From an uncultured Pelagibacteraceae bacterium (lineage in GTDB: Bacteria > Pseudomonadota > Alphaproteobacteria > Pelagibacterales > Pelagibacteraceae): a DNA stretch of 64,000 bases. The notes beneath the pieces were generated by a model. The model had not been told where the DNA came from. It worked only from the letters and a program-made list of their open reading frames with translations, and did no database searches. Where the stretch lies: positions 31,372-95,371 of the forward strand of contig CACMDY010000005.1 in the NCBI GenBank assembly GCA_902612605.1, given 5' to 3'. The translations under genes were made by a program, and so were the position numbers. Positions 9,270 to 19,653 of this stretch are shown in pieces. Numbering within the stretch: the stretch's first letter is position 1; each line of letters starts with the position of its first letter.

Positions 9270-10263
9270 TTTGACCTGCCGATATACTTTGTGGATTAAA
9301 TTTTACTTTATCCATTATGTGATCAATTTTCTTAATATCGGCATCTCTTACACACATATTTTCACTTAGATATCTTTTCCAAAAACTTGAACCTGTTTGT
9401 CCATGAAATAAACCAAGAGTATGTCTCATAATTTGATTTAATCTTGTACCCTTTTTAATTTCTTCTTTTACATACTCAATTAGTTTCTCAACAACTTCTT
9501 GTCTTGTCAAAACTTCACTATTATTATAAATTTGATTCTCGATATCTGCTAACATGTAAGGGGAATGATAAATTGACCTTCCAATCATAACACCATCTAC
9601 ATTATCCAAATGTTCTTTGATTTGATCAGTAGACGTAATGCCTCCATTAATTATTATTTCTAAATCTTGAAAATCTTTTTTTAATCTATTTACGTATTCA
9701 TATTTCAAAGGTGGAATATTTAAATTTTGTTTAGGAGTAAATTTTCCTAACATTGCCTTTCTGGCATGGATTATAAAAGTTTTAACACCTGTTTCTTTTA
9801 AAATATTTATAAAATTATATAAATTTTCATATTGATCCACATTATCAAATCCAATTCTAGTTTTAACTGTTACAGGAAGAGAAGTTTTTGAAATCATTTC
9901 ACTTAGACAATCAGCTACAAGATTAGGTTCTTGAATTAAACAAGCTCCAAATCTATTTTTCTGAACCTTTTTACTTGGACAGCCTAAATTCAAATTTATT
10001 TCATCATAGCCAAATTCTTCTCCTAAATGAGCAGCATTTCCTAATAATTTTGGAGAAGAACCTCCTAGCTGCAGAGCAACAGGTTTTTCCCTCATATCAA
10101 ATTCTAATAGTTTCTTTTTATCTCCTCTATCAATAGCTTCTGAGACAATCATTTCAGTATAGAGAAGAACATTTTTACTAATTAGTCTTAAGAAAAATCT
10201 TTCATGTTTGTCTGTGCAGTCCATCATAGGAGCAACAGAAACAGTTCTATTTAATCTAGACAT
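9262..10263 (-). CDS. dusA: tRNA dihydrouridine(20/20a) synthase
   Basis: 333 aa; VAPMMDCTDKHERFFLRL, LNLGCPSKKVQKNRFGACLI, NGGI...VDGVMIGR typical DusA. Confidence 0.92.
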   Translation of the reverse strand: MSRLNRTVSVAPMMDCTDKHERFFLRLISKNVLLYTEMIVSEAIDRGDKKKLLEFDMREKPVALQLGGSSPKLLGNAAHLGEEFGYDEINLNLGCPSKKVQKNRFGACLIQEPNLVADCLSEMISKTSLPVTVKTRIGFDNVDQYENLYNFINILKETGVKTFIIHARKAMLGKFTPKQNLNIPPLKYEYVNRLKKDFQDLEIIINGGITSTDQIKEHLDNVDGVMIGRSIYHSPYMLADIENQIYNNSEVLTRQEVVEKLIEYVKEEIKKGTRLNQIMRHTLGLFHGQTGSSFWKRYLSENMCVRDADIKKIDHIMDKVKFNPQSISAGQIE

Positions 10264-11563
10264 ATTTTTTAAGTTTGCTTGATATATTAATTTTCTTTTC
10301 GTTTACATACTCTTGATGATTTTGCTCAATTTTACCGAGTTCATACTTGTAATTAACCATTATTCCAAATGATCGTCTAAGTCCTACATCAGAAACGTTA
10401 GCATTAACCACAATGTCATCAATTTCAGCACCATTTTTTAAATGGAACCTACATACATCATTTATAGGAAAACCTAAATCATTTTTTTGAACAGCCAAAT
10501 AATTTAAAGCGAGTTTTATAAGTAAATCTTTGTTATCTATAAATTTTCTATCTCCAATTTTAATATCTAATGATTTTAAAAACTCAACTTTAACAAAATT
10601 ATTTTTTTGAACTATCTCACTTATTTTCTCATTTTCTGATGACTTAACCCAATCAGCAAAACCCTGCATAGGTGATAAAGTTCCAAAATTTTTTACATCA
10701 GGTAGCTCTTCTTGTAATTCGTATACCACTCTCTTGATTAAGAAGTTGCCAAGCGTAACTCTTGATAGTCCTTCTTGACAGTTGCTAATTGAATAAAAAG
10801 TTGCTGTATCATAATCTTCCTTTTTTCCATCATTAGGTCTTGTTAACTCTTGAATAGATTTAGCTAGTCCTTTAGTTAGCGCGATCTCAACAAAAATTAT
10901 TGGCTCATCTTCTAATGCTGGATGAAAATAAGCAAAAAATCTTCTGTTTTCTCCTAATCTAATTTTCAATTCATTCATATCTTTCATTGAATGAACTTTT
11001 TCATATTTTAATAATTTTTCTAATATTGCAGCTTTTGTATCCCAGGTTATTTTTCTTAATTTTAAAAATCCAGGATTGAACCAATTTTTAAAAATATCAA
11101 TCAAATCGTAATCTAATTCTTTTAATTCGGGATTTTTTAATAAAAACATTTGTAGATCTTCTCTTAAAGAAACAATCTCTGCTGTCCCGTTTGGAGCCAT
11201 GTTTAATCTAATAAACAATTCTTTTCTAATTCCTGATGTAATTCTTGATAAATTTAAAATTGATCTACTATTTTTATTTTCGGTATAGTCTTTTATAGCA
11301 TTGTCAATATTTGCTGTATCAGGTTTATATTTTTCATTTACTTGAAGTAAGAATTTTAATTTATCTTCATGAGATAAGTTATGATATCTAAAAAGAATAT
11401 CTCTTGCTAATGTAATGCCAAATGCTGCACCTTTAGAAGATAACAGGTCATCACATAGCTCAATTAAATCTCTTTTTTTAGAGAATTTTTTTAATGATTT
11501 TTTCTCTAAAATTTTTTGACCAGCATCAGCAATCGTCTCGAATATTCTTTTTATATTTAACAT
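10256..11563 (-). CDS. Malonyl-CoA decarboxylase
   Basis: 435 aa; MCD C-terminal pattern (EPIIFVEIALTKGL, FYSISNCQEGLSRVTLGNFLIKRV, LSPMQGF, FHLKNGA). Confidence 0.9.
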   Translation of the reverse strand: MLNIKRIFETIADAGQKILEKKSLKKFSKKRDLIELCDDLLSSKGAAFGITLARDILFRYHNLSHEDKLKFLLQVNEKYKPDTANIDNAIKDYTENKNSRSILNLSRITSGIRKELFIRLNMAPNGTAEIVSLREDLQMFLLKNPELKELDYDLIDIFKNWFNPGFLKLRKITWDTKAAILEKLLKYEKVHSMKDMNELKIRLGENRRFFAYFHPALEDEPIIFVEIALTKGLAKSIQELTRPNDGKKEDYDTATFYSISNCQEGLSRVTLGNFLIKRVVYELQEELPDVKNFGTLSPMQGFADWVKSSENEKISEIVQKNNFVKVEFLKSLDIKIGDRKFIDNKDLLIKLALNYLAVQKNDLGFPINDVCRFHLKNGAEIDDIVVNANVSDVGLRRSFGIMVNYKYELGKIEQNHQEYVNEKKINISSKLKKYV

Positions 11564-11578
11564 GGTGTTTTTTATATA

Positions 11579-12910
11579 TTAAAAACCTAAACTTTTACCC
11601 ATTATTTTGTCAGGTAACCAAGTGACAATCTCAGGAAAAATACACAAAATAAGTATAGCTAGAGCCATAATTATCATAAATGGTATAGATCCCTTTAAAA
11701 TTTCTGACAAACTAACATCTGGTGTAATACCTTTAATTATATAAAGGTTTAATCCAACGGGTGGAGTGATAAGACCAATTTCCATATTAATTGTAAATAC
11801 AATCGCAAACCAGTACGGATCAAATCCCAGTTGAGTTATAACTGGCAATAATATTGCTGAGGTCATAACAATTACGGCAACTGGAGGTAAAAAGAAACCT
11901 GCAATCAACAGAAATATATTTATTAAAATAAATACTACCCATTTATTAGAGCTCATCTCTACCATACTTTGAGCTAATGATTGAGTTACGTAAAGTTGTG
12001 ATAATGTAAATGCAAAAAGATAAGAAGCTGCGATGATAAACATTATCATCACACTTTCTTTCATTGAAACTTTAACAATATTCCATATTTTTTTTGGTTG
12101 GTAAATTTTGTAGACGACCGCAATCAAAACAAAAACTAAAAAGGCTCCAACCCCTGAAGCTTCTGATGGAGTAGCAACACCACCATATAAAACATATAAG
12201 ACACCAGCAATGATTGCTAGGAAAGGAAGTATTCTTGGTAAAACCTCAATTTTTTCTTTAAAAGTTGGCGGAGTTCTATTCTTTAAAGCTTTAGCTGAGT
12301 TTTTATCTATAAAGTAACTGTGTATCAGTGCCCAGATAGCAAACATACCAGCAAGCATAAATCCAGGTATCAATCCGCTTAAAAATAATCTTCCGATTGA
12401 TGTTCCAGTTGCGATTCCATAAACAATTAAAACAATACTTGGAGGTATTAAAACTCCTAATGTTCCTCCCGCTGCTATAGTACCTGTTGCAATTTGATCT
12501 GAGTATCCTCTTTTTCTCATCTCAGGAATTCCCATAGTACCAATTGCAGCACAAGTTGCAGGACTTGATCCACTTAACGCAGCAAAGATTGAACAAGCTC
12601 CAATATTAGAAATGACTAAACCTCCTGGTACCCTCCATAACCATCTGTCCAATCCTGTATATAAATCTTTTCCTGCTGGAGAATTGGCAACTGCCATTCC
12701 CATTAATATAAACATTGGTATTGAAAGCAGGACGAACGAATTTAATCCTGCATAGAAAGTTTCAGCAAAAACATCTAACATTTGAAAACCTTCGAAAGCA
12801 ACTAAAAGAGCTATTGATACAAAGCTTAAACCAAAAGCGATTGGTATTCCCGAAAACAAAACTATTAAAGTAAAAACAGCTACGATTGTTGCAATTATTA
12901 ATGGATCCAT
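11579..12910 (-). CDS. dctM: TRAP transporter large permease (DctM family)
   Basis: 443 aa; ALSGSSPATCAAIGTMGIPEM, GGTLGVLIPPSIVLIVYG, TPPVGLNLYIIKGI. Confidence 0.95.
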   Translation of the reverse strand: MDPLIIATIVAVFTLIVLFSGIPIAFGLSFVSIALLVAFEGFQMLDVFAETFYAGLNSFVLLSIPMFILMGMAVANSPAGKDLYTGLDRWLWRVPGGLVISNIGACSIFAALSGSSPATCAAIGTMGIPEMRKRGYSDQIATGTIAAGGTLGVLIPPSIVLIVYGIATGTSIGRLFLSGLIPGFMLAGMFAIWALIHSYFIDKNSAKALKNRTPPTFKEKIEVLPRILPFLAIIAGVLYVLYGGVATPSEASGVGAFLVFVLIAVVYKIYQPKKIWNIVKVSMKESVMIMFIIAASYLFAFTLSQLYVTQSLAQSMVEMSSNKWVVFILINIFLLIAGFFLPPVAVIVMTSAILLPVITQLGFDPYWFAIVFTINMEIGLITPPVGLNLYIIKGITPDVSLSEILKGSIPFMIIMALAILILCIFPEIVTWLPDKIMGKSLGF

Positions 12911-13404
12911 TAGTTAGTATCCTGTTCGTCTGTAAGCTTAATAATCTCTGCTATATATTGTAAAATCATTAACGCAGCACCTATCATCATTGAAGAATAT
13001 GGTACCCACAAAGGAGGATCCCAAACAGTTCCCGTTGAGTAATTTTTAGTAAAAGCTTCCTCAACCATTAGAAAACCAAAGTAGAATAAAATTAAGAAGA
13101 ATAATAAACTGACTAATGAGGTAAAAATTTTAAGTCTTAAAATATTTTTTTTTGATAGAAAATCATAAATCCACTCCATGCTGACATGAGCTTTTTCACT
13201 TAAAACATATGCACTACCTATGAATGTTGAAGCAACTAGAAGCATTGTAACAAGCTCTGTTTGCCACGTTATTGCTCTTTGAAAAAAGTATCTTTCAAAA
13301 ACTAATTCAACAATAACAAGAATTGATAAAAGTAAGGCTAAAACAGCAAAAGCTCCACAAGCTCTTGCAACATAATCACAGAATTTTAAGTATTTTTCTT
13401 TCAT
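12910..13404 (-). CDS. dctQ: TRAP transporter small permease (DctQ family)
   Basis: 164 aa, 4 TM, adjacent to dctM. Confidence 0.9.
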   Translation of the reverse strand: MKEKYLKFCDYVARACGAFAVLALLLSILVIVELVFERYFFQRAITWQTELVTMLLVASTFIGSAYVLSEKAHVSMEWIYDFLSKKNILRLKIFTSLVSLLFFLILFYFGFLMVEEAFTKNYSTGTVWDPPLWVPYSSMMIGAALMILQYIAEIIKLTDEQDTN

Positions 13405-13442
13405 AAAAAAAAACCCCTACTTATAGAGAATAAATAGGGGTT
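13405..13442 (-). terminator. Terminator-like hairpin plus T-run between dctP and dctQ
   Basis: Minus strand AACCCCTA-(15 nt)-TAGGGGTT followed directly by a T-run abutting the dctQ ATG. Confidence 0.75.
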
Positions 13443-13456
13443 CTTTATATATTATT

Positions 13457-14467
13457 TTATTTAACTGCTAAAGCCATTTCCATTAGCTTATCGCCACCTG
13501 GAACTTTTTCAGCAAAAGCTTTATGAGATGATTTTTTTGCAATCTCAACCCATGCAGCATGATCATTAGCATCCATATACACTAATTTCACACCTGCAGC
13601 TTTGTATGCTTCCTCAAACTTTTTATCTAAGTTCTCTACTTGAGCTGTCATATATTTTTCAGCAACTTTTCCTGCTTTCATCAAAGCCACTTGTTGGCTA
13701 GAATTTAAAGCATTGTAGCTTTTCTTAGACATTAAAATTGGCTCATACATAAACCATAAACCAAATTTCCCTGGAGGAGTTGCACATTTTACTTGTTCGT
13801 AAATTTTGTAACTTACAAAACTTCCTGAACTAGTATTTGCACCTGTTAATACACCAGTTTGTAATCCAGTATAAATTTCAGATGATGGCATACTTTGAAT
13901 ACCTGCACCAGCAGCCTCTAACATTTGGTTGAAAGCTTTTCCTGCAGCTCTCATCACTTGTCCTTTAGCATCACTTGGATTCTTGATACATTTAGTTTTT
14001 GATGCGAAACCACCACCTAACCATGCATCTGATAGTACTACAACACCGGCATCACTGATTATTTTTTTAATCTCAGTCATCATTGGACCTTTATTAAATC
14101 TCAATGCATGCTCATGATTTTTTACAGTTCCTGGCATCAATGTAGCATCAAACTCTGGATGGAATTTTGATGCATAAGCTAATGGGAAAGCAGAAATATC
14201 TAATTGACCTGTAGTCATAGGCTTCCACTGTTCTTTTGGCTTATAAAGTGACTTAGCTGGATAAATTCTTATTTCTAAATCAACGTTTGCTTTTTTTACT
14301 TCATCAGCAATAATTTGTACCATTTCATGACGTGGGTCAAAAGAGCCATCAGCTCTTGGTGTACCTGGCCATTGGTGACTTGCTTTTAATGTAACTGCAT
14401 ATGCAGATCCTACTATTGAAAAAGCTATAATTATTGAAGACAAATATAATGTTATTTTTCTTAACAT
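13457..14467 (-). CDS. dctP: TRAP transporter substrate-binding protein (DctP family)
   Basis: ORF to 14542, but the signal peptide begins at internal Met26 (MLRKITLYLSSIIIAFSIVGSAYA), so start placed at 14467. Confidence 0.9.
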   Translation of the reverse strand: MLRKITLYLSSIIIAFSIVGSAYAVTLKASHQWPGTPRADGSFDPRHEMVQIIADEVKKANVDLEIRIYPAKSLYKPKEQWKPMTTGQLDISAFPLAYASKFHPEFDATLMPGTVKNHEHALRFNKGPMMTEIKKIISDAGVVVLSDAWLGGGFASKTKCIKNPSDAKGQVMRAAGKAFNQMLEAAGAGIQSMPSSEIYTGLQTGVLTGANTSSGSFVSYKIYEQVKCATPPGKFGLWFMYEPILMSKKSYNALNSSQQVALMKAGKVAEKYMTAQVENLDKKFEEAYKAAGVKLVYMDANDHAAWVEIAKKSSHKAFAEKVPGGDKLMEMALAVK

Positions 14468-14549
14468 AGTTTTCCCCTTTTTATTTATAATGATGATATT
14501 AAATTGAACTTGAGCAGAAGAGTCAATATAAGGAAATGACATACTTATT

Positions 14550-15692
14550 ATGGATGGTCCTTTAAAAAATTTATTAGTTGTTGATCTTACTAGGGTTTTA
14601 GTAGGACCATATTGTACAATGATTTTATCTGATCTCGGTGCACGTGTAATTAAAGTAGAAGCACCAGAAATTGGTGACGATTCGAGAAAGTTTGGACCTT
14701 TTGTAAAAGACTATTCAGCATATTTTATGTCACTGAATAGAGGAAAAGAAAGTATTGCTCTTAATCTAAAAAATGAAGATGATAAAAAAATATTTGATAA
14801 AATTTTAGCAAAGGCAGATATTTTAGTAGAAAATTTTAAACCGGGCACTTTAGAAAAATGGGGATATGGTTGGAAAGATGTAAGCAAAAAATATCCAAAA
14901 TTAATATATGCATCTGCATCTGGTTTTGGTCAAACCGGCCCTTTAAAAGAATTACCAGCTTATGACATGGTCGTTCAGGGAATGGGTGGACTGATGAGTG
15001 TTACAGGTCATCCAAATAGCGAGCCAACAAGAGTTGGAACATCAATTGGTGATATTACAGCAGGTCTTTTTACTGCAATCGGAATTAATGCAGCTTTGTA
15101 TGATAGACAAAAAACGGGCAAGGGAATGTTTATAGATGTTTCAATGTTAGACTGCCAAATTGCAATTTTAGAAAATGCAATTGCAAGATATTTATCTAAA
15201 AATGAAATTCCTAAACCGATGGGATCTAGACATCCTTCAATCGCTCCATTTGAGGCATTTAAAACAAAAGATAGTTATATAATCATTGCTGCAGGTAACG
15301 ATAAATTATATGAAAAACTTTGCGAAGTATTGGGCATACCTGAAATGGTGAGCGATAAAAGATTTAATACAAATTCACTAAGATGTGAAAATATGAATGA
15401 ACTAAAATCAATTTTTGAAAAAAAACTTTCTTCAAAAAATACTTCCGAATGGGTAAATGAAATGGAAAAATTGAAGATACCATGTGGACCAATATTTAAT
15501 ATTAAAGAGGCTGTAGAAAATCCCCAAGTAGAAGCTAGAAACATGATTGTTAAGGCTTATCATAAAGTAGTTGGTGATTTTAGATTAGCAGGCAATCCTA
15601 TAAAAATGTCTTCATACGAAGATAAAAGTACTAGAGGTGACATTCCTGATCTTGATGAACACAGGGAACAAATATTAAAAGAGTTTTCTTAA
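14550..15692 (+). CDS. CaiB/BaiF family CoA transferase
   Basis: 380 aa; DLTRVLVGPYCTMILSDLGARVIKVE, NLKNEDDKKIFDKIL...ILVENFKPGTLEKWG. Confidence 0.92.
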   Translation: MDGPLKNLLVVDLTRVLVGPYCTMILSDLGARVIKVEAPEIGDDSRKFGPFVKDYSAYFMSLNRGKESIALNLKNEDDKKIFDKILAKADILVENFKPGTLEKWGYGWKDVSKKYPKLIYASASGFGQTGPLKELPAYDMVVQGMGGLMSVTGHPNSEPTRVGTSIGDITAGLFTAIGINAALYDRQKTGKGMFIDVSMLDCQIAILENAIARYLSKNEIPKPMGSRHPSIAPFEAFKTKDSYIIIAAGNDKLYEKLCEVLGIPEMVSDKRFNTNSLRCENMNELKSIFEKKLSSKNTSEWVNEMEKLKIPCGPIFNIKEAVENPQVEARNMIVKAYHKVVGDFRLAGNPIKMSSYEDKSTRGDIPDLDEHREQILKEFS

Positions 15693-16220
15693 TTAAGAAT
15701 TATTTTCTTCGTCGCTTACGTTATCTGAAACTTGTTCTTCTGCTTCTGAAACTTGATCTAGTGAAACGTCATCATTTTCTTCAGTCTCACTTGGAGCTTC
15801 TACATTAACTTCAGGTTGAGCTGATGGTGATAATTCAGCAAGATCCTCTTTTGAGACTTGAATTTTTTCAGGGATTTTTCTAGCTCTTTTAGAAGGAAGA
15901 ATTGGTACACCACTTTTTGAGATTTCACCTTTGTATTGATTCTCAAAATCATCACCAATATCTTCATCTTCTTCAGCTGTATCATCAATTTGTTCTACGT
16001 GTTTTCTTAGTTTGTAAACTGCAGCTTCAGTTAAATCTGGAACTTTAATTGTTTCTTCAGCTATTTCTCTTAATGCAATAACTGTGTGCTTGTCGTTGTC
16101 TCTATCTAATGTAGGTTCAATTCCTGAATTAAGTTGAGTAGCTCTTTCTTTAGCAACCAAAACTAATTCATAAGGGCTATCTACTTTGTCTATACAGTCT
16201 TCAACGGTAACTCTTGCCAT
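15693..16220 (-). CDS. rpoZ: DNA-directed RNA polymerase omega subunit with long acidic C-terminal extension
   Basis: [33 protein letters not shown]...[15 protein letters not shown] is RpoZ; about 100 additional Glu/Asp/Ser-rich residues. Confidence 0.9.
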   Translation of the reverse strand: MARVTVEDCIDKVDSPYELVLVAKERATQLNSGIEPTLDRDNDKHTVIALREIAEETIKVPDLTEAAVYKLRKHVEQIDDTAEEDEDIGDDFENQYKGEISKSGVPILPSKRARKIPEKIQVSKEDLAELSPSAQPEVNVEAPSETEENDDVSLDQVSEAEEQVSDNVSDEENNS

Positions 16221-16261
16221 GGGCGATTAAATATACTCCAAGATCAACAAAATCAAGTGTT

Positions 16262-17470
16262 TTATACTAATATTGGATTTAATTTTTTTCTAATTAAAAA
16301 AAGAAGAATAAAAGAAATAAGTATATAAAGTGCAGATATTATAGCAATTTTCTCAATTGAAAATCCGATATCAATTAAAATACCAAAAAGAGCAGTTCCG
16401 AAAGCTGTTGAAAAAACCATAAGTGCGGTTGTCAAAGCTTTAATAGATCCAATATGCTTTACACCATAAACTTCGGCCCAAGTAGAAGATCCCAAAACAT
16501 TTGCCAAACCATTTGATATTCCAATTAAACCTAGAAATATAAATGCAGTAAATTGTGCATCAAAATAAACAATTACAAAAGTCGATAGAAATAAAGGAAT
16601 GTTCATAAATATTAAAAGTTTTCGACTTGTGAATTTATCAATCAAAAAACCGGATAATAAGAGTGTAATTACCGAAAACACTGAATATGACATAAAAGAC
16701 TGAGCAATTACAAATGGTCCCCAGTTTTTTGACTCAGTGATAAATGATTGGTAAACAAATACACCAGTTGCAATCCAAGGCATTGCCAGCATATTCATAC
16801 TTACGATATAAAATTTATAATCCTTTATTACTTCAATTCTTTTCCATTGCTTAATATTTTCCTCTTTAAATTCTTCACCTTCAGTACTTTCTCTCGTATC
16901 AAGTTTAACAGTTCGAACTAAAAAGAATGATGCAATCGGTAAAAATATTAAAACTAATATTGCAATTACAGTCCAAATATTATGCCAAGTTGTTAATGAC
17001 AACAAAAATACCATTAGAACGGGTAAAATAAATTCAGCACTAGATAAACCAAACCAACAAATACTTAATGCTCTACCCCTAGATTTTGTAAAATATCTTG
17101 AAACAGTTGTTGTTGCGGTATGAGACATCATTCCCTGTCCTGAAAATCTCATTAAGAAAATTGCAATGAATAAAAAAACTATAGATGAAATTTTTGAAAA
17201 GAAAAAACAAGAAAACGATAAAAGTAATGTTACATAAATTGCAAATCTAAAAATATTTATGTCATCAATTTTCTTTCCAACCCATATAAGTAGTAAACTA
17301 CTGCACAATGTTGCAGATGCATATATTGAGCCAAATTGTCCATGAGTTATCGATAGTGTCTCTCGTATACTTGTATTGAATATTCCAAGAAAAAAACTCT
17401 GTCCAAAGCTTGAAAAAAATGTAAATATAAAACCAAATACAATTACTTTTAAACTTAAATTTTTAAACAT
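16262..17470 (-). CDS. MFS transporter
   Basis: 402 aa, about 12 TM segments, GKKIDD and FTKSRGRALSICWFGLS loop motifs. Confidence 0.85.
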   Translation of the reverse strand: MFKNLSLKVIVFGFIFTFFSSFGQSFFLGIFNTSIRETLSITHGQFGSIYASATLCSSLLLIWVGKKIDDINIFRFAIYVTLLLSFSCFFFSKISSIVFLFIAIFLMRFSGQGMMSHTATTTVSRYFTKSRGRALSICWFGLSSAEFILPVLMVFLLSLTTWHNIWTVIAILVLIFLPIASFFLVRTVKLDTRESTEGEEFKEENIKQWKRIEVIKDYKFYIVSMNMLAMPWIATGVFVYQSFITESKNWGPFVIAQSFMSYSVFSVITLLLSGFLIDKFTSRKLLIFMNIPLFLSTFVIVYFDAQFTAFIFLGLIGISNGLANVLGSSTWAEVYGVKHIGSIKALTTALMVFSTAFGTALFGILIDIGFSIEKIAIISALYILISFILLFLIRKKLNPILV

Positions 17471-17478
17471 AAAAAAAT

Positions 17479-18354
17479 ATGACTTCTAAAGTTGCTTTCA
17501 TAGGTCTTGGTGTAATGGGTTATCCAATGGCAGGATATATATCAAAAGCAGGACATAATGTAACTGTTTTTAACAGAACAAAATCAAAAGCGGAAAAGTG
17601 GATTGGTGAATACAAAGGTAATATGGCTGATACACCATCTGAAGCTGCTAAAGATGCTGATTTTATTTTTACGTGTGTTGGAAATGATGATGATTTAAGA
17701 CAAGTTTCTTTGAGTGATAATGGGTTATTTCATAATGCTAAAGAAGGAAGTGTATATATAGATAATTCAACAGTGTCTGCTGAAATTTCTAGAGAACTTT
17801 ATAAAGCTGCAAAAGATAAAGGATTTGGTTTTTTAGATGCTCCTATATCTGGAGGACAATCAGGTGCTGAAGGTGGAATATTAACTGTCATGGTTGGTGG
17901 AGATGATGGTGATTTTAAAAAAGCAGAGCCAATAATTGATTGTTATAGTAAAAAAGTAACTTTAATCGGACCATCAGGTAGTGGACAATTAACTAAGATG
18001 GTTAATCAAATGTGTATTGGAGGTTTAGTTCAAGGTTTATCCGAAGCAGTAAATTTTGGAATTAATGCAGGTTTAGATATGGATAAAGTTATGGAAACTA
18101 TTTCAAAAGGTGCAGCTCAATCTTGGCAAATGGAAAATAGATATAAAACTATGGTAGCTGATAAATTTGATTACGGATTTGCTGTAGATTGGATGAGAAA
18201 AGATTTAAAAATTTGTATTGAAGAAGCAAAAAGAAATGGTTCACCTGTTCCAGTAACTGAAATTGTTGATGGTTATTATGCTGAGGTTCAAAAAATGGGT
18301 GGAAACCGTTGGGATAGCTCAAGTTTAATAGCTAGATTAAAAAAGAAAAAATAA
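17479..18354 (+). CDS. NAD(P)-dependent oxidoreductase, 3-hydroxyisobutyrate dehydrogenase family
   Basis: FIGLGVMGYPMAGYISKAGHNVTVFNRT, FLDAPISGGQSGAEGGILTVMVGG. Confidence 0.92.
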   Translation: MTSKVAFIGLGVMGYPMAGYISKAGHNVTVFNRTKSKAEKWIGEYKGNMADTPSEAAKDADFIFTCVGNDDDLRQVSLSDNGLFHNAKEGSVYIDNSTVSAEISRELYKAAKDKGFGFLDAPISGGQSGAEGGILTVMVGGDDGDFKKAEPIIDCYSKKVTLIGPSGSGQLTKMVNQMCIGGLVQGLSEAVNFGINAGLDMDKVMETISKGAAQSWQMENRYKTMVADKFDYGFAVDWMRKDLKICIEEAKRNGSPVPVTEIVDGYYAEVQKMGGNRWDSSSLIARLKKKK

Positions 18355-18356
18355 TT

Positions 18357-18962
18357 GTGTCTACCACTGTTCCCTACTACGAGGATTTTTCCGAAATAAA
18401 AAAGAAAATTTGGTTAATGTTAACTGATGCAGTTACTAACAGATCGTCTCCATTTAGAATACCTGTTTTTTCATGTGGGAGTGATAACGATATCGAAAGT
18501 AGAATTGTTGTTCTTAGAAAATCAGATGAACAAAATAATTTAGTGCAATTCCACAGTGATATTAGATCTGATAAAATTAAAATTTTAGAAAAAAACCCAA
18601 ATTCATCGATGTTATTTTATGATAAAGATGAAAAAATTCAGGTTAGATTAAAAGTTGAAGCAATTATCAATCACAATAATGATATAACAAAACAATCTTG
18701 GGAAAAAACTCAACATATAAGTCGTAAATGTTACTTAGTAGATAATGGACCAGGTACAGAGTCTGATATACCGACATCTGGCTTAAAACCTGAATTAGAT
18801 AATTTCGACTATACAAAAGAACAAAGCGAAGAAGGATATAAAAACTTTACTGTTATACAGTGTAAAATTAAATCTATTGAATGGTTATATTTAGCTGCAA
18901 AAGGTCATCGAAGAGCTAGATTTGACATTGATAATAGTAAAGATACTTGGTTGGTGCCATAA
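18357..18962 (+). CDS. Pyridoxamine 5'-phosphate oxidase family (FMN-binding) protein
   Basis: 201 aa, GTG start; SRIVVLRKSD...VQFHSDIRSDKIKILEKNPNSSMLFYD. Confidence 0.8.
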   Translation: MSTTVPYYEDFSEIKKKIWLMLTDAVTNRSSPFRIPVFSCGSDNDIESRIVVLRKSDEQNNLVQFHSDIRSDKIKILEKNPNSSMLFYDKDEKIQVRLKVEAIINHNNDITKQSWEKTQHISRKCYLVDNGPGTESDIPTSGLKPELDNFDYTKEQSEEGYKNFTVIQCKIKSIEWLYLAAKGHRRARFDIDNSKDTWLVP

Positions 18963-19357
18963 TGAAAAAATATGAAGCTATGGTTTTGTCATGTATGGAT
19001 CCAAGGTTTCAGCCAAAAGTTTTTAATTACTTGAAAAAAAAGAAATTAACAGGAAAATATAGCTCATTTACTATTGCTGGAGCGGCCATTGGTGTAACTT
19101 CTAAAAAATTTAAAAAATGGCAATCAACTTTTTTGGATAATTTATCAACTTCGATAAAGTTGCATAATATTAATAAATTAATTGTAATTAATCACGAAGA
19201 TTGTGGTGCAGCTAAAATAGTGAATGGAAAGAAAGAATTTAATTCAACTATTGAAAAGAAAATTCACAAGGATTCTTTTAAAAAAATTAAATTAATTATA
19301 GATAAAAAATTCCCAGAGTTGAAAATAAATTTTAAAATTTTGTCGCTAAAAGATTAA
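18962..19357 (+). CDS. Short beta-carbonic-anhydrase-like protein
   Basis: Zn-site motifs SCMDPRF (CxDxR) and INHEDCGAA (HxxC); only about 131 aa. Confidence 0.7.
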   Translation: MKKYEAMVLSCMDPRFQPKVFNYLKKKKLTGKYSSFTIAGAAIGVTSKKFKKWQSTFLDNLSTSIKLHNINKLIVINHEDCGAAKIVNGKKEFNSTIEKKIHKDSFKKIKLIIDKKFPELKINFKILSLKD

Positions 19358-19361
19358 TCTT

Positions 19362-19652
19362 TTAAAGCCCCTTAATTATTATATTTGTCCCCTCAGCATT
19401 ATCCAATCTTATTTGTTTTATTGGTTTATATTCCTCTGAATTATACCATTCCAAAGCCCTTTCATAACTTGGAAATTTTAGAACTATTATTCTTGGAAAT
19501 TTAGTTTTACCATCAAATATTTGATACTCACCATTTCTTACCAAAAACTCTCCATCAAATTTTTTTACAATTGGATTAACTTTTTCAATGTACTCTTTAT
19601 AATTTTCTGGATTAGTTACTCTTAATTGTGCAATTACATACCCAGCTGGCAT
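19362..19652 (-). CDS. DUF1330 domain-containing protein
   Basis: MPAGYVIAQLRVTNPENYKEYIEKVNPIVKKFDGEFLVRNG...ALEWYNSEEYKPIKQIR. Confidence 0.88.
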   Translation of the reverse strand: MPAGYVIAQLRVTNPENYKEYIEKVNPIVKKFDGEFLVRNGEYQIFDGKTKFPRIIVLKFPSYERALEWYNSEEYKPIKQIRLDNAEGTNIIIKGL

Positions 19653-19653
19653 A

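Noticed and set aside
15800-15988. Minus-strand 62-aa ORF in rpoZ
   Set aside because: Alternative frame of the low-complexity acidic tail region; lysine-rich by frame shift only.
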